Program-made: the position numbers and the translations under genes
Assembly (NCBI GenBank): GCA_963971405.1
Contig: OZ020484.1
Span: 8,432,001-8,496,000 of the forward strand
DNA: 64,000 bases
Source: Psococerastis gibbosa
Taxonomy: Eukaryota; Arthropoda; Insecta; Psocodea; Psocidae
Direction of reading: 5' to 3'
Shown: positions 23,757 through 34,962 of the stretch, piece after piece
Numbering within the stretch: position 1 is the stretch's first letter
How the letters are laid out: the number at the start of each line of letters is the position of its first letter
The notes under the pieces: model-generated
What the model saw: only the letters and a program-made list of their open reading frames with translations
Database searches by the model: none
Told to the model about the DNA's origin: nothing

Positions 23757-24520
23757 AACTGGCACTACAATCTACCATTGTACATTCTAAATCTATAAAT
23801 CTAAGTAGTCCTGAAAAATGCCATTTTCCATTTTCCGTGTATTGCTATTTTACGATACATGCTCCAACAGAATGAACGAACTAGCTCTAACTATGTAGGC
23901 CCACCTAAGTTATATGCTGCGGGGCAACAAACTTGCTTTTGCAGCTGAATGAGGTCGCCTATTGAAGAAAAGGTCAAACTCTGATTCGTCTCATCACCAT
24001 GTGTCACCATGTCTCGACTAACTGTTCATAGGTATAGGTATAGTATGTAGGTAGCAGGTGCCTACTCCAAGTGACGAGTCACGAGGATCATTCAGATTTT
24101 GTGTATGGGTTATGATACATGGATTAAAATTTGTTTACAGGGTTTTATGAATCTAACTTCCGCTTTAATACCTTTGATTTTATTGTACAATAATTTTAAG
24201 CTGTAGAATTCTGATGTGAAAATGTAAGAAATGCCTTCGTTGTGGATCTGAATAATCTGTTGCTGGCATATTAAGCGCTTTTATTATTATTATTTCTTAT
24301 GTGTCTGTTTTAAGAGCAATATCCGTTAAAAAAAAAAATCAAACTTCACATGAAATAATCACTGTAGATGTAATTGTAGGTTGTAGATGAAATGTCGCAT
24401 CCCTTAGAATAGATACTCCTCAACATTTAGATATAAAGTATGCATATTAACACTCTGATTGACCAATTTTTTTTTTTTAACTCCTTCCTCCCGACACCTT
24501 CACTGTCCGTTATTGAATGA

Positions 24521-24600
24521 ATGAATGCAACAATACAATTGGCGAACAATAAGACTATAAAGTCTTTTTTTCTTGCTAACCATAGGTAATAGCAGTATGC
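24521..24600 (-). repeat. LINE 3'-end fragment with (ATTC)n tail
   Basis: Plus strand GAATGAATGAATGCAACAAT then ACAATTGGCGAACAATAAG matches 61690-61790. Read on the minus strand it is a short LINE 3' end with an ATTC-repeat tail. Confidence 0.55.
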
Positions 24601-24747
24601 ATAGTAATATTATTATTGTTTAGAAACCAAGCTTAATAATTGTGGCCAAGCATTTGACAAAATGTTTAGGAACATTTTTTCTAGGGGGTGTGATATATTT
24701 TTTATAGCTTTACTATATACATTTCATGTAATTTTTATAAAAAAGGT

Positions 24748-24906
24748 TAATCGCATACAAACAATTCAATGAATGTATCCGATTGACCTCTTCAGTCGCC
24801 TCTGTAGGTTAGTACCCGTGTTGAGTTACGACACGTCTCCGATCGCATGGCGTGTAAAGACTCGCACAAGTGCTAGTACGTTACCAGCTGGCCATCGAAG
24901 TCGATG
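24748..24906 (-). repeat. SINE M, copy 1
   Basis: Minus strand: TTCGATGGCCAGCTGGTAAC (A-box-like TGGCCAGCTGG), GCGATCGGAGACGTGTCG (weak B-box-like), a body with CTAACCTACAGAGGCGACTG, and a 3' end GCGATTAACCTTTTTT. Shared by 27327-27490 and 33645-33818. The tRNA origin is a reasonable guess, not proven. Confidence 0.6.
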
Positions 24907-25017
24907 TAAATGGTGTAATATTTGATTTTTACACCTGTAAGGCTTTTCCAACTCGGATTAATTCTTGAGTCTTCAACTAAATAAAAATAAAAAATGTACA
25001 TAGAATAGAAGTTTGAG

Positions 25018-25121
25018 GGTGCTGAAATTAATAATAAATTATTAATTTAATATAATATAATAATAATATTTAATATAATAATATAATAATTTAATATAAT
25101 AAATTATTAATTTCAGCTCAT
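25018..25121. repeat. AT-rich near-perfect palindrome
   Basis: GCTGAAATTAATAATAAATT runs into (TAATA)n sequence and returns as AATTTATTATTAATTTCAGC in inverse sense. Arms are about 45 bp. It looks like a cruciform-prone simple sequence rather than a transposon with defined ends. Confidence 0.6.
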
Positions 25122-25534
25122 AATGCTGAGCCGTACCACCAGCTGAAGATGAGAAGATCTTAGGCAAAGGTGTTATTACAAATTGCAGAGCTGTCGGCTG
25201 TCGCTCGGCGCTTTCATATTTTATATTTTAATACGTAAAACGATTTTTAAAGAAAAGTAGATTAATTAGGTTTACACGAAGTCACGAGATTGTGCCTACA
25301 CCAAGCCTGTGGCGATTTGCCTCACGATTGACCTACTTGTCGGGGAACTGTAGGTAAGCAGATGCACAACTTGAGTGGGAGTAGGCTGCTTTGGAGCAAG
25401 ATAGGTCAAAGTAGATCATGGTCAGTCGGCCAGTAAAATAATAAAGGTGCGGTAGGTAGTCGATACACAAAGCAATAGACATAAAAAATCTCACTTGCGA
25501 CTGTTCTAATATTAGCCTATTTGTACCATTGTAT

Positions 25535-25840
25535 AGTGTGTAGAAGAATAAGCAGCTGCAATGGTGTGGCCACATCCAAAGGATAGACGAGAATAGGACC
25601 ACCCGGAGGTTGGCGGAAGCAAGGCCACAAGGTAGAAGACCGAAGACCCATAGGGAGACCGAGGACAACTCTCGAGGAAAGAATAAAATTGAACAACTCG
25701 CTAGAGCAAGGGGAAAACAATGGCCGAGCTCAAGGCGTTAGCGTTCGGGCGAGTACAAGAAATGGGTCCGGGCCGACCCCTCACGCTGCGCACGCGGCCC
25801 TAAGAGGGAAGAGAAAGAAGAAGAAGTATGGTATGTTGAG
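25535..25840 (+). mobile_element. 5'-truncated LINE: C-terminal RT tail
   Basis: The plus-strand frame reads QLQWCGHIQRIDENRTTRRL and then PQGRRPKT, the familiar C-terminal tail of many LINE reverse transcriptases (R-x-GH-x-R, then GRRPRGRP-type). It continues to a stop and a 3' region ending in GAAGAAGAAG. The copy at 6988-7144 is the same family. Catalytic RT motifs are absent. Confidence 0.75.
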
Positions 25841-26139
25841 CCTTTATTAAGCCTGAGACATTCGTTTAAGCTTTGAAGCAACGCAGAGTAGTTAAGGAGC
25901 ATCGGAGCGGGGTCGCAGGTGGTGGACAGCGAAAAGGCCACCAGATTTGGTGGCTTGCTGCTAATATAACGAATAAGCAGTCCCCGACCAAGCAGCGGCA
26001 TAATAGGAGAGTGTGATGTCTGGTGGTGCAGGCTTGTCTAGAAAAAGCCATAGCAGCCCGAGGATGACTAGGTGACGGGGCGAATATGCAGTAGATCACG
26101 CGCACCACACGCATCGAAATCGACGCTCGAAGTCTCTTT

Positions 26140-26235
26140 GGAATTGAAATGAAAATGAAATGAAAAACGACTTTATTGAAAATAAACAAAAGTAACAATA
26201 GGACTATAAATTCTTGTTTTCATGCTAACCCTAAA
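26140..26235 (-). repeat. Possible LINE 3'-end fragment
   Basis: GACTTTATTGAAAATAAACA then GGACTATAAATTCTTG...CATGCTAACC is a weak match to the 24521 and 61690 copies. Confidence 0.35.
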
Positions 26236-27159
26236 AAAAAAACATTTTATTACGGACGACTGGTTAAAACTAAATAGAGAAGAAGAAAGAGAGGAAGAGC
26301 GAAAAAAAGAAGGATAAAATATACACAGGGGGGGGGGATCCATTGTCATCACCATTACAGGACCGGGGAGAGAGTCTCAAGCGTTATCTAAGATATATTG
26401 GTGGAAACAATGAAAATAAGTTTAAATGCGGGTCAGTCCATAGAAAATCCCCTAAGTTCAATTACCACTGGTTAGATACCAGCGTTCAAAAAAGTGTTTT
26501 CCGCAAATGATACATGTAAACGTAGAAAATAAATTTTCCAGTTACTGTACCGCATACAAAAGTTTGATTTCAAGAAAGAATGTTGATTTTCGCCAGCACC
26601 AAACAGACATAGTTGGCATCTGAGCTAAATACTGACAGATAACTGATTCAGGCCTGTTCCATACATGCGGTAAGTGTAAAATCGCCTCAAACGCCAAAAT
26701 CACTAATAAGCAACAACAACAACAACAGTGGTTTTGTCCTAGTTATTACCCAACCCGTAGGAAGTGACTGTGCCTCATCTATAGCTCACGCCGCGCCGTT
26801 CCGGTTCGTGGGAGCTTGGCGCGATGACCGATCAGGCAGATCGCTAAACCTTGAGGAAACATTATAGTTCGACCCACGTTCTGATATTGTACAATAGCAG
26901 CGTAGGTAACCTAAACAAAGATTTGAAAACGGTATGTTCCAACTCAAAGCTGGTATGAGGGCCAGCTACCAGGCGGAAGAGAGGTTTGGCGAAGATGAAC
27001 TAAGAAGCATTCTTTTCACGTTAAGACATCGTTTCTACCATTGTCGAAATCAGACACAAGATTTCATATTCACCATGTCTTCAATATGCGGCACGGCGTA
27101 AAATGGCCAGCCAAGGACGGGCGCTGGTTGAAGAAAAAGAAGACTATTTCTTGAATCCC
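26236..27159. other. Unassigned DNA
   Basis: A poly-G run at about 26331 and a (CAA)n tract near 26713. A short frame near 26939-27062 with MFQLKAG-like start is not identifiable. Confidence 0.3.
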
Positions 27160-27326
27160 ATTTCCTTGTACTTTCTTTCCAGCTGAGCTTGAGCTTTCAT
27201 AGCTGAGGTGAAGGAGCCTGCTGCCCTTAAGGTGCCTCAAGTTAAGAAACGGACTCATTCCCACCGCCAGGCTGACAGGGTTGCTTAAAGCAGAAATGCT
27301 GAAAGCAGGCGTTGGAAAACAAACAA
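27160..27326 (+). repeat. SINE N, copy 2
   Basis: Body AAGGTGCCTCAAGTTAAGAA and GCCAGGCTGACAGGGTTGCT, tail GAAAACAAACAAAT. The head is diverged (AGCTGAGGTGAAGGAG retained). It directly abuts SINE M copy 2. Confidence 0.65.
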
Positions 27327-27490
27327 ATCGACTTCGATGGCATGGTGGTATAGCGTGTTTGTACTTATGCGAGTCTCTTCTCGCCATTCGATCGGAGACG
27401 TGTCGTAACTCAAGGGGAATACCCTACGACGACTGAAGAGGTCATCGGATACATTAATTAAAATGTTAGTAGGCGATTAACTGTTAAAAA
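27327..27490 (+). repeat. SINE M, copy 2
   Basis: Plus strand TCGACTTCGATGGCATGGTG, then GATCGGAGACGTGTCGTAAC, then GACTGAAGAGGTCATCGGAT, ending GCGATTAACTGTTAAAAAAA. It is placed end to end after a SINE N tail. Confidence 0.6.
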
Positions 27491-27990
27491 AACGTCAGTC
27501 CGTTAGTTAGTTCTAACTTGCGCTAGTGCAAAAAGACACTAGTGTTTTTTCGTGAGGGGGTTTGAATTGAAAGTTTTCTCCTGAGATAACATAGTACCCA
27601 TGGAAGTACCAAACAATAATCTGTGTGCAAAACTGATGGCGGACAAATGATGAACAGTGGCCAGTCGGTGCAGTGACTCTATATACGTAAAATTAAAGAT
27701 GATTGGGCCAAAAGAGGGAATGCGCAAACTGACTAGTCATTCAAATACAACGTCATTCTCTCTTAATCCCACCAGAATGGAAAATGACCGTTAAAATACG
27801 ATGACTAGGGACGGTAGATTAATGGCGGATAAAACAACAATCTGAAACACGTTTTAGATGAAAACAACAAACTCATAGATATTTCAAATGAGTTGAGAGG
27901 TTATTACAATATCATGACAATTCAAATCTCATCTACTGTAGGTACCCATCAAGCTTTGCACTGCTCTTCATGTAACGCTTTAGACTTACT

Positions 27991-28330
27991 GCAGCCCTAT
28001 TATGGCGAGTTGGGATTGACGTAACACCGGAGTTTATTCAATTGTTTTAAAACAAATCAGTGCAAAATGAGCGGAAAATTCAAATTGATAAACTAATCCT
28101 CAACTATATTTTTGGTGAGTTTTCAATTTTTTCTCCCTTAGATGTAGACACATGAATTAAAATTTTTATTTTAATTCAAGAATTTACCTATACATTATTA
28201 ATTAGTATTTCCTGCATGCAACCATTATATTGTCTTGTATTCCAATAATTAATTAATTAATTAATTAATTTACACCGTCACGTGACAATTAACTAAAGCA
28301 GCATTAGTGACGGTATTAGTACCCCCTTGG
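27991..28330. mobile_element. MITE family A, long form (A3)
   Basis: Left end GCAGCCCTATTATGGCGAGT; the interior follows A2 through ACACCGTCACGTGACA, with an (AATT)n tract at about 28248-28272. The right end is degraded. Confidence 0.65.
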
Positions 28331-28502
28331 TACCCCTAAAATTTTAAGATTAATATCTATGATTGCAGTGCATATTCAAACATTAATATTGATAAAATAG
28401 AAATGCCCAAAACTCCGAAATTGCCAATATAATGCATTAAAATAGTCGAATTTTTTAGTTAAACGTGATGTTTTTTTTTTTTTTAATTATTGTTAGGCTC
28501 TC

Positions 28503-29284
28503 CTTAGACCATATAATACTTTAGACAGGCCATGTTAAAATTACCGAGGGACCAACATAAAATTACGTCACACACTGGCAAAAGCACTCGGGTGACCAGG
28601 TTACCTAGCAACAAAGTCTCTGTTGCTAGGCAACTGGTGAACAAATAAATCTTGGAATCACTGAGTACAGTAAAGTTATAAGCAGCACAAAAAGTAGATA
28701 ACCATAATTAATTATAAACGTATATAGAATAGTGAGAAAACGCCAAATCAAAACAATAAAAACTTGTCATACAAATAGATTTTACACTATAAGCTTACTG
28801 CTAGGTTTTGCAATGAATTGGTTACTGATCCTTTTTGGAATCGCTGAGTGCAATTATAAGCCGCACAAGAAACACCAATAATTAATTAAAAACGTGGAAT
28901 AACCAGAAAACCTGTATTGAAACACTACAGAACCATGCGGTTCAAAGCGCCCTTAGACCATTATAATACGTTATTTGTGTTATTTATGTTGCCATGCCAA
29001 CATCTGGGCTGTGACGTCATCTGCTGGCAAAAGATAAGCATAATGTTGGCCCCCCAACTTTTTCATGCAGTGCATCTAGAATGCCGTGTCTGCAGCCTGA
29101 TCGAGGCGATTATAATACCGGTATTTATTTAATCCCCTGGTAGTAAAAATGTAAACAAGATAATTTTGTAATGGAAAGTGCTATTCAAAATTTGTTTATT
29201 TACAGTTATAATCCTAGGGTATTTATTTAACCCCGGTATTATAATCGCCTCGATCAGGCTGCAGGAGTATTATATGGTCTAAGG
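28503..29284. mobile_element. Family I element with nested A5
   Basis: CTTAGACCATATAATACT at 28503 returns inverted as AGTATTATATGGTCTAAG at 29266-29283. A third, internal copy of the motif sits near 28952, and two similar halves (GTTATAAGCAGCAC and ATTATAAGCCGCAC) suggest an internal duplication or two tandem elements. A5 lies just inside the right end. Confidence 0.6.
29092..29262. mobile_element. MITE family A, short form (A5)
   Basis: GCAGCCTGATCGAGGCGATT and its exact inverse bound 171 bp, with internal AAAGTGCTATTCAAAATTTG. Very similar to A6 (43224-43348). Confidence 0.8.
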
Positions 29285-29567
29285 CAGGGATTCCCAACCT
29301 GTGGTCCATGGACAACCGGTAAGAAATAAGAAAATAAAACAGTTAATGGTAATTTGAAATAAGATAAAGTAAGTCTTGGCACTGAGCTAAAAAATCCGCC
29401 CGATACCAGTTGTAAACATTTAATCAAATATTAGCACGTAATTGTAGGCAAAAGCTACATGATCTTGGTCCTAGAATTTGACGATTTTCCTATCACAGCC
29501 AAGTGGATCCACGGAAAATCATAAAATTATCTAGTGGTCCACGGACAAAAAAGTTTGGGAACCCCTG
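29285..29567. mobile_element. hAT-like MITE J1
   Basis: Ends CAGGGATTCCCAACC and the inverse CAGGGGTTCCCAAAC. Flanks GTCTAAGG (29277-29284) and GTCTAAGA (29568-29575) match 7/8. The left duplication is the terminal sequence of family I, so J1 inserted at its end. Confidence 0.8.
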
Positions 29568-29820
29568 GTCTAAGATATTTTCAATTATTCGTTTATTTAT
29601 TAAGTTATTTCAATCAATTTGCTTTATTTCCTCGAAAATCCTGGGGGAGGGGGGACTCCTCAAATACCTGGGGTGGCTAAGCCCCCCATACCCTAATTAC
29701 GTCTATGCACTGTAGGCCAGTGGGGCAATGTACGGTATCTAACACTACAGAAATAGTAAACAACGACAACATCCATAAGCTCTATATTTAAAATTAGCAA
29801 CTATACTATGCCGACATTAA

Positions 29821-30200
29821 GGCGCCCATTCCATTGACCGGCTAGGGCTATTTCCAAAAACAGTGACGTGGTAGCACACATTCAAGACTTAGGTTGCGTT
29901 TCCACCGATCTCGCATTGCAGAATGCAAATGACATTGACGGAAATTAGAATTTTTCTTTTTATAGAAATCTATTAAAATTTTTGTACTTAACACATCCCA
30001 TCACGCCATTTTTTAATTTTAGTTTGTTTGTGATTTTACTGTATGATCATTGATCAATTTTAACTATGGCATAGAGGAAAATAAACATTTCCGTCAATTC
30101 TGCAATGCGAGGTCGGTGGAAACGCCACCTAAGTCTTGAATGTCTGCTACCACGTCACCGTTTTTGGAAATAGCCCTAGCCGGTCAATGGAATGGGCACC
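29821..30200. mobile_element. Family E foldback element E5 (outer)
   Basis: Ends GGCGCCCATTCCATTGACCG and the inverse; arms contain AAAAACAGTGACGTGGTAGC. TAA left, TTA right. Its loop is occupied by E6. Confidence 0.85.
29892..30129. mobile_element. Family E foldback element E6 (nested in E5)
   Basis: Ends GGTTGCGTTTCCACCGATCT and the inverse, inner arms TGCAGAATGCAAATGACATT-type. It sits exactly between TTCAAGACTTA and TAAGTCTTGAA, the palindromic loop of E5. Confidence 0.85.
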
Positions 30201-30267
30201 TTATCGACACGTTGCTTGCTTTTTCTGATAATATCAAAACCCAGCAATAATAGTTGCTGTGTGAAAA

Positions 30268-30378
30268 GGCCCTAAGGCTTAAACTAGGGTAATAACATGA
30301 AGAAAGGTATCACGGAAGAGTTGAAAAGAAGAGTGTTATTGTAGTGTAGGTATTGGGGCCAGTTTAAGCCTTAGGGCT
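30268..30378. repeat. Short inverted-repeat element
   Basis: GCCCTAAGGCTTAAACT near 30269 returns as AGTTTAAGCCTTAGGGC near 30361. About 110 bp; no target duplication assigned. Confidence 0.5.
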
Positions 30379-30671
30379 GCGGACAAGCGATAGAAGGCGG
30401 TCAAGTGCACGAGAACCAACTGGTAACTGTTGAATAGGTGAAAGGGCCATTTCGACATAGTGGGGTCGGCCAGGGCCACGGCCGAACGGCCACAATGTGC
30501 TCATAAACTCTAGTCAGTAGGGGTCCAAGCCAACAAAACCAACTTTTTGGTTTAATCAAGTGGGCCAACATCCAGAACCTGGGGTTCTTTCCCACAATCT
30601 CCTTCAGTCAACATCATGAAATTACTTTAACTTGTATGTTTGATTTCCTATTTATATGTAGTAGGCTAAAA

Positions 30672-31129
30672 GGCGCATATTCCACCGACGTCAATGGGGT
30701 TCATTTGTGACGTCATTTTGTAGATGGCAGCACCAGTTGCAATGATATCAAAGCGTTGATTTTTCCATAAGCCTCAATACTATTTTAAAATGATTTTTAA
30801 TTACGTATTATTTTAAAGCGATATTTTTCTATAAATCATGGAAAATATACATATTAAATTATATGCAGCGAAATAAGGTCCAGGCATAGAAAAAGTATTA
30901 TAAAAAATATTAAAAGAATTAATTAGATGCTAAGAGCTTAGTTTTCACATGCAAACGGCGGCCATTTTGAATAATATGGATATCGGTTTGTCGTCAGCGA
31001 ACCTAGTGACCAAAACTATCCCTACAGAACCTCATAGTGATTATTGACGTGGTAGCAAACATTTTTAGACTGTCTTTAATGTCTGCTACCACGTCAATAA
31101 TCACAATCGACGTCGGTGGAATAACCGCC
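30672..31129. mobile_element. Family E foldback element E7 carrying U
   Basis: Ends GGCGCATATTCCACCGACGT and the inverse; right arm GTCTTTAATGTCTGCTACCA. Most of its length is a copy of MITE U (about 30692-31036), inverted relative to 17912-18257. Confidence 0.75.
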
Positions 31130-31164
31130 TAAGGAGTTTGTTGTAGTTGATTTTTTATTTATTT

Positions 31165-31455
31165 CGGGATTTCAGTGGATTTACACGTTTTGAGGTCCCA
31201 GCAGGCTGATCATGGCGATTGCAAAACCGGGGTTTATTTAATACCCTGGTATTAAAAATGTAAACCAAATAATTTTATAATGGAAAGCGCTCTTCAAAAT
31301 TTGTTTGTTTACAGTCTTAATTCCAGGAGTAAGTTAATACCAATCACCATGATCAGCCTGCTGGAACCAAAAAAGTGGTTTTTACGAAATATATATATTA
31401 TATATATTATATATATTTGTTCGCCGATTTGTGGGATTTGTTGAAATTCGGCACG
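31165..31455 (+). mobile_element. HINE-like fragment B6 interrupted by A4
   Basis: CAGTGGATTTACACGTTTTG then GAGGTCC, and after the insertion GAACCAAAAAAGTGGTTTTT then ACGAAAT. An AT microsatellite has replaced the GTCT tract, and the rest of B is lost or decayed. Confidence 0.65.
31199..31363. mobile_element. MITE family A, short form (A4), nested in B6
   Basis: CAGCAGGCTGATCATGGCGA and its inverse, 165 bp. The B consensus GTCCCAGGAACCC is split exactly here. Confidence 0.8.
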
Positions 31456-32944
31456 TGGAATTCGGTACGTAGACTTCTAAGATTGTATTGTTACTCTGAG
31501 ACTAAGCAGCAACTGATTTGGCCGTGAAAATTTTGTAATTATATTGAAAACATTGCTGTTTGGGATATCATTTAATGGGGCATCATTTAGGTAAGTAAAA
31601 GTTAGTAAGTAAGTATATATATACAATTGAACAATCAATAAAAATCGAAATCCCCAGCACTAAATACAAAAATGGCTTGTCACGCTGGGGTCAAAAGTTA
31701 AGTACAATACATAATTTATTATTATTATTTTAACATACAATCCAAAAAGTATAAAATTGAGTAGATTAAAAAATAAATAAAAAATGCAATTAAACTTGTC
31801 TCTATAGGTTCGATGGGCACAAAGTTATTTGAGAAGAGATCTATGAAGAATTCTGAAATATTTGAAGTAAATGTTTATTGTCAGCTTTATTAATAAATTT
31901 TTTTGATGTATTTAAAAAATTCTTACTTGAGCGGAGAACCTTTATCTCTATTGGAAGGGAATTTAATAGTTTGGGGTCCTCTCCCGTTCAAGCTTATGAA
32001 AAAGAAAATGTTTAATAAATATATAATAATATAATATATAATATATATATATCTATATATATAATATAATAAATAAATCTTCGGGTTAGGGCGCCGTAGG
32101 CTATATTATAAGCAGGTCAGAATAACATAAATTTGACAATAATAGTATAGTAGAAGTAGTTTTAGTAGGGAATAACGGTTAGTCTTAGTCCGGCTCCGCC
32201 CTGCGCTACCGCCCCCCCCCCCCAAATCGAATATAGAACCGCCCTTGGTTATAGCAAAATCCAAGAGCACCGTTGAAAGACCAGTCAGGCAGTCAGATTA
32301 CTATATTGGTGAAGTTGATGTCCTGCTAAAAGCCTATGAATGACGGGAAAAGTAACATGGTGTCAGACGGTAATGCTCGAAAATCTCCATAAAGACAAAC
32401 AGGTGGTAGTTTGTCTTTAACGGGCTGAGCCCGACCCGTGCACTCGGAAAGGTGAAGGCCTAGATAAGGGGCGTGTCCTGGGAACGGGTGCTTAAGAGTG
32501 TCAGAGGCGCGGGCATGTTCATCTTTATATGTTTTACTGTTTTCTTCTTTGTACTAGCTTTTTATAGGTACTTATTTTATTGGAAAGATTCCTAATGCGA
32601 GATGGTTTGTATAGGAGGAGGAGGGGGGAGGGGGGTTACCAAAGGTCACTGCAATAAGCACAAGAAACTGTGCCCAAATGGATCGTGTGAGAAGCTTGTA
32701 CCTTAGCTACAGCTACAGCAAAATAGATTCCACCGTTTTAGAGGTTTCAAAATATTTAGTAAACAAGAAATGGTCGAGTATTTTCGCCGGAATCAATTAA
32801 TTTCTCTTTCCACATCCGCAAAGATGTGAAACTGGGCAGATGAAAAATTCAAGCTTTCTCTTAATTCTGTCTATTACCCCCACTTACTTTTTTTACTACA
32901 AATATGTCCCTCGACTTGTACCAGCCCTTTTCGAATATGCTATT
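31456..32944. other. Unassigned AT-rich DNA
   Basis: AT microsatellites near 31395-31420 and 32020-32070. A poly-C run at about 32213 with GAACCGCCCTTGG is probably a hAT-like MITE end without a clear partner. Confidence 0.35.
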
Positions 32945-33133
32945 CAAGGCCGTAGCCATGATTTTTTTTTCGGGGGGGGGGGGGGGTTCAGAAATTTCAT
33001 TGGATATTACATATTAGTTTCTAATTTTTCCTCTCAAAATCCGATTCTATCTAGTGTAAAGCCATTTCATTTCGGGGGGGGGGGGGGGGGTTGAACCACC
33101 CCCACGAACCCCCCCCCCTTGGCTACGGCCTTG
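32945..33133. mobile_element. hAT-like MITE h3, perfect 8-bp duplication
   Basis: Ends CAAGGCCGTAGCCATG and the inverse of CAAGGCCGTAGCCAAG; flanks ATGCTATT at 32937-32944 and 33134-33141. Internal poly-G runs at about 32972-32986 and 33075-33091. Same family as h5 (40136-40317). Confidence 0.9.
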
Positions 33134-33644
33134 ATGCTATTCCACTCCCTTCTTCTAATTCTAATAGAACTACCAATCATGGTCATTGTACATAATAAAT
33201 GTACACTTCCTCATGGTCAGCTTTCTCAGCTCAGTGCCCGTTAGCCAATTAAACCTTTCGATGTATGTTTAGGCGGCGTGTAGGCAGCTCCAGTCCAACG
33301 ATCCGCTTGGACAGCTGCAGCCAGGATGTTGCGTCTACCAGCAGTCTTGTTCTTCTACAGGCTGCAACGCCCAGGTCTACCATGTTATACATGCTTGATG
33401 GCGTTTTTCATTAAGAAACACTTGGTGCAATACAATCGGAATGCCTGGCTCCTGCAATATTATTATAATAATAAAACAAGTACCGTAAGTTACGGTATAT
33501 GTACCCCTAATTTCATTATCAACACAATTGTCTTGTAAGGCTGCTACTCTTACGTAGTAGAACCCGTTCAAGCATTATAGGAAGTTAGCCCCCCCCCCCT
33601 GGCAGATATAACAGGGTGGCAATTAGCGCCGTTTTGTATTAGTT

Positions 33645-33818
33645 TAAAAAAAGGTTAATCGCACGCAAACAATTTAATGAATGTATCCAATTGACCTCTT
33701 CAGCCGCCTCTGTAGGTTAGTACTCGTGATGAGCTACGACACGTCTCCGATCGCATGACGTATGGAGACTCGCGCAAGTACAAGCACGCTACCACCTGGC
33801 CATCGAAGTCGTGGTGTG
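33645..33818 (-). repeat. SINE M, copy 3
   Basis: Minus strand CGATGGCCAGGTGGTAGCGT, GCGATCGGAGACGTGTCG, and 3' GCGATTAACCTTTTTTT. This is the copy with the most tRNA-like A box. Confidence 0.65.
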
Positions 33819-33894
33819 TCGGCCTAGTGTCGATCATCAGATTGGATGTCACTATGGCAACGATAACTAACTGTCGCATAGGCTAGAGTATTTT

Positions 33895-34145
33895 ATACAG
33901 AGTAGCTCGTAGAATAAGAAGAAGAAGAGAGACAGCTCATGTAAATAGCAGAAGAACGAAATTAAGACCCGAAAATCTGGTACACACCATCATTGAGGAC
34001 ACAGTGGAAGGAACCAATAGACGAGGGCAGCCGAAGAAGAAATTCATGGATCAACTGAAGGAGGACGCAGGACCGAGAGAGCTGGAAGATAATATGCAGG
34101 GAGTTGCTGCCAACCGATTGTTAAGATTGTGACCTCAGAAGAAGA
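33895..34145 (+). mobile_element. 5'-truncated LINE: C-terminal RT tail
   Basis: Frame HTIIEDTVEGTNRRGQPKKK ... MDQLKEDAG resembles the C-terminal tail (GxRxRGRPRxxxxDQLKxD) of another LINE family, ending in a stop and GAAGAAGAAG. No catalytic RT block is present. Confidence 0.65.
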
Positions 34146-34242
34146 AGCTCGTAGGCTATACTCAATTGTTTCCCACTAAAACGGGTCCGCCCCAACATCG
34201 CTTGTGAAGGTACATAGCAATTTCCATGCGCAGTAATATTGT

Positions 34243-34414
34243 CAAGGTCGTGCCCAGGTTTTGATTTGGGGGGGGGGGGTCCAATTTTTTTTTAACGTAA
34301 TTTATTAATGAATTAATGGATAAATTCTTCAAACCATACAGGTTTACTTACAAAAATTTATTTCTGGGGGGGGGGGTCCGGACCCCATGGACCACCCCCC
34401 TGGGCACGGCCATG
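34243..34414. mobile_element. hAT-like MITE h4
   Basis: Ends CAAGGTCGTGCCCAGG and the inverse of CATGGCCGTGCCCAGG. Flanks AATATTGT and ATTATTGT match 7/8. Poly-G runs next to both ends. Confidence 0.8.
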
Positions 34415-34962
34415 ATTATTGTCATAGACCGTGGCAAACAAACGTAGCCTAAATTATCAAAGCCCTGTTCCTTATTGAAATTAAAAATAAAATGTAGGAA
34501 ATGTACATGAGTAAATCTTATACCACAAAAACATAACAAACATTTCCTGAGCCTTTATAAAGTCAGATAGGTACCGTAATTTATTTTAAATTATAATACC
34601 TGTTTTTCGAAAAGCGGTCTAAAATATGGTAGGCGGTGGGAATGTAACAGATATGGAAGGAAAGGACAGGTCTTTCACTCTTTCGAGACCTACATAAGAG
34701 AGGAATGGCAGTGCAGCGCAGACATACACAAGGAGATCCCCCAAGTGGCCGCTCTGTTTTATTGCCGGACCGGAATACGGCACCGAATTGAGACGTAAAT
34801 GTCGCTTATGGCTCGGCGACCAGTCCATCACACCAACCAGGTGGTCCCCGACTGCAGCATCCAAGTCCCATCATTTTGGGTGCCATCAGATTAATGTTGG
34901 CTCCGGTCCGACCAAGCTACTGACAACTGAAACCTGGGGGCTTTTTATTATTTTATTTTTAT
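34415..34962. other. Unassigned DNA, GC-richer patch
   Basis: 34640-34940 is richer in GC than its surroundings and lies between h4 and B7. Frames are short and unidentifiable on both strands. Confidence 0.3.

Noticed and set aside
34640-34940. GC-rich patch as possible exon
   Set aside because: No open frame with matching splice sites on either strand.
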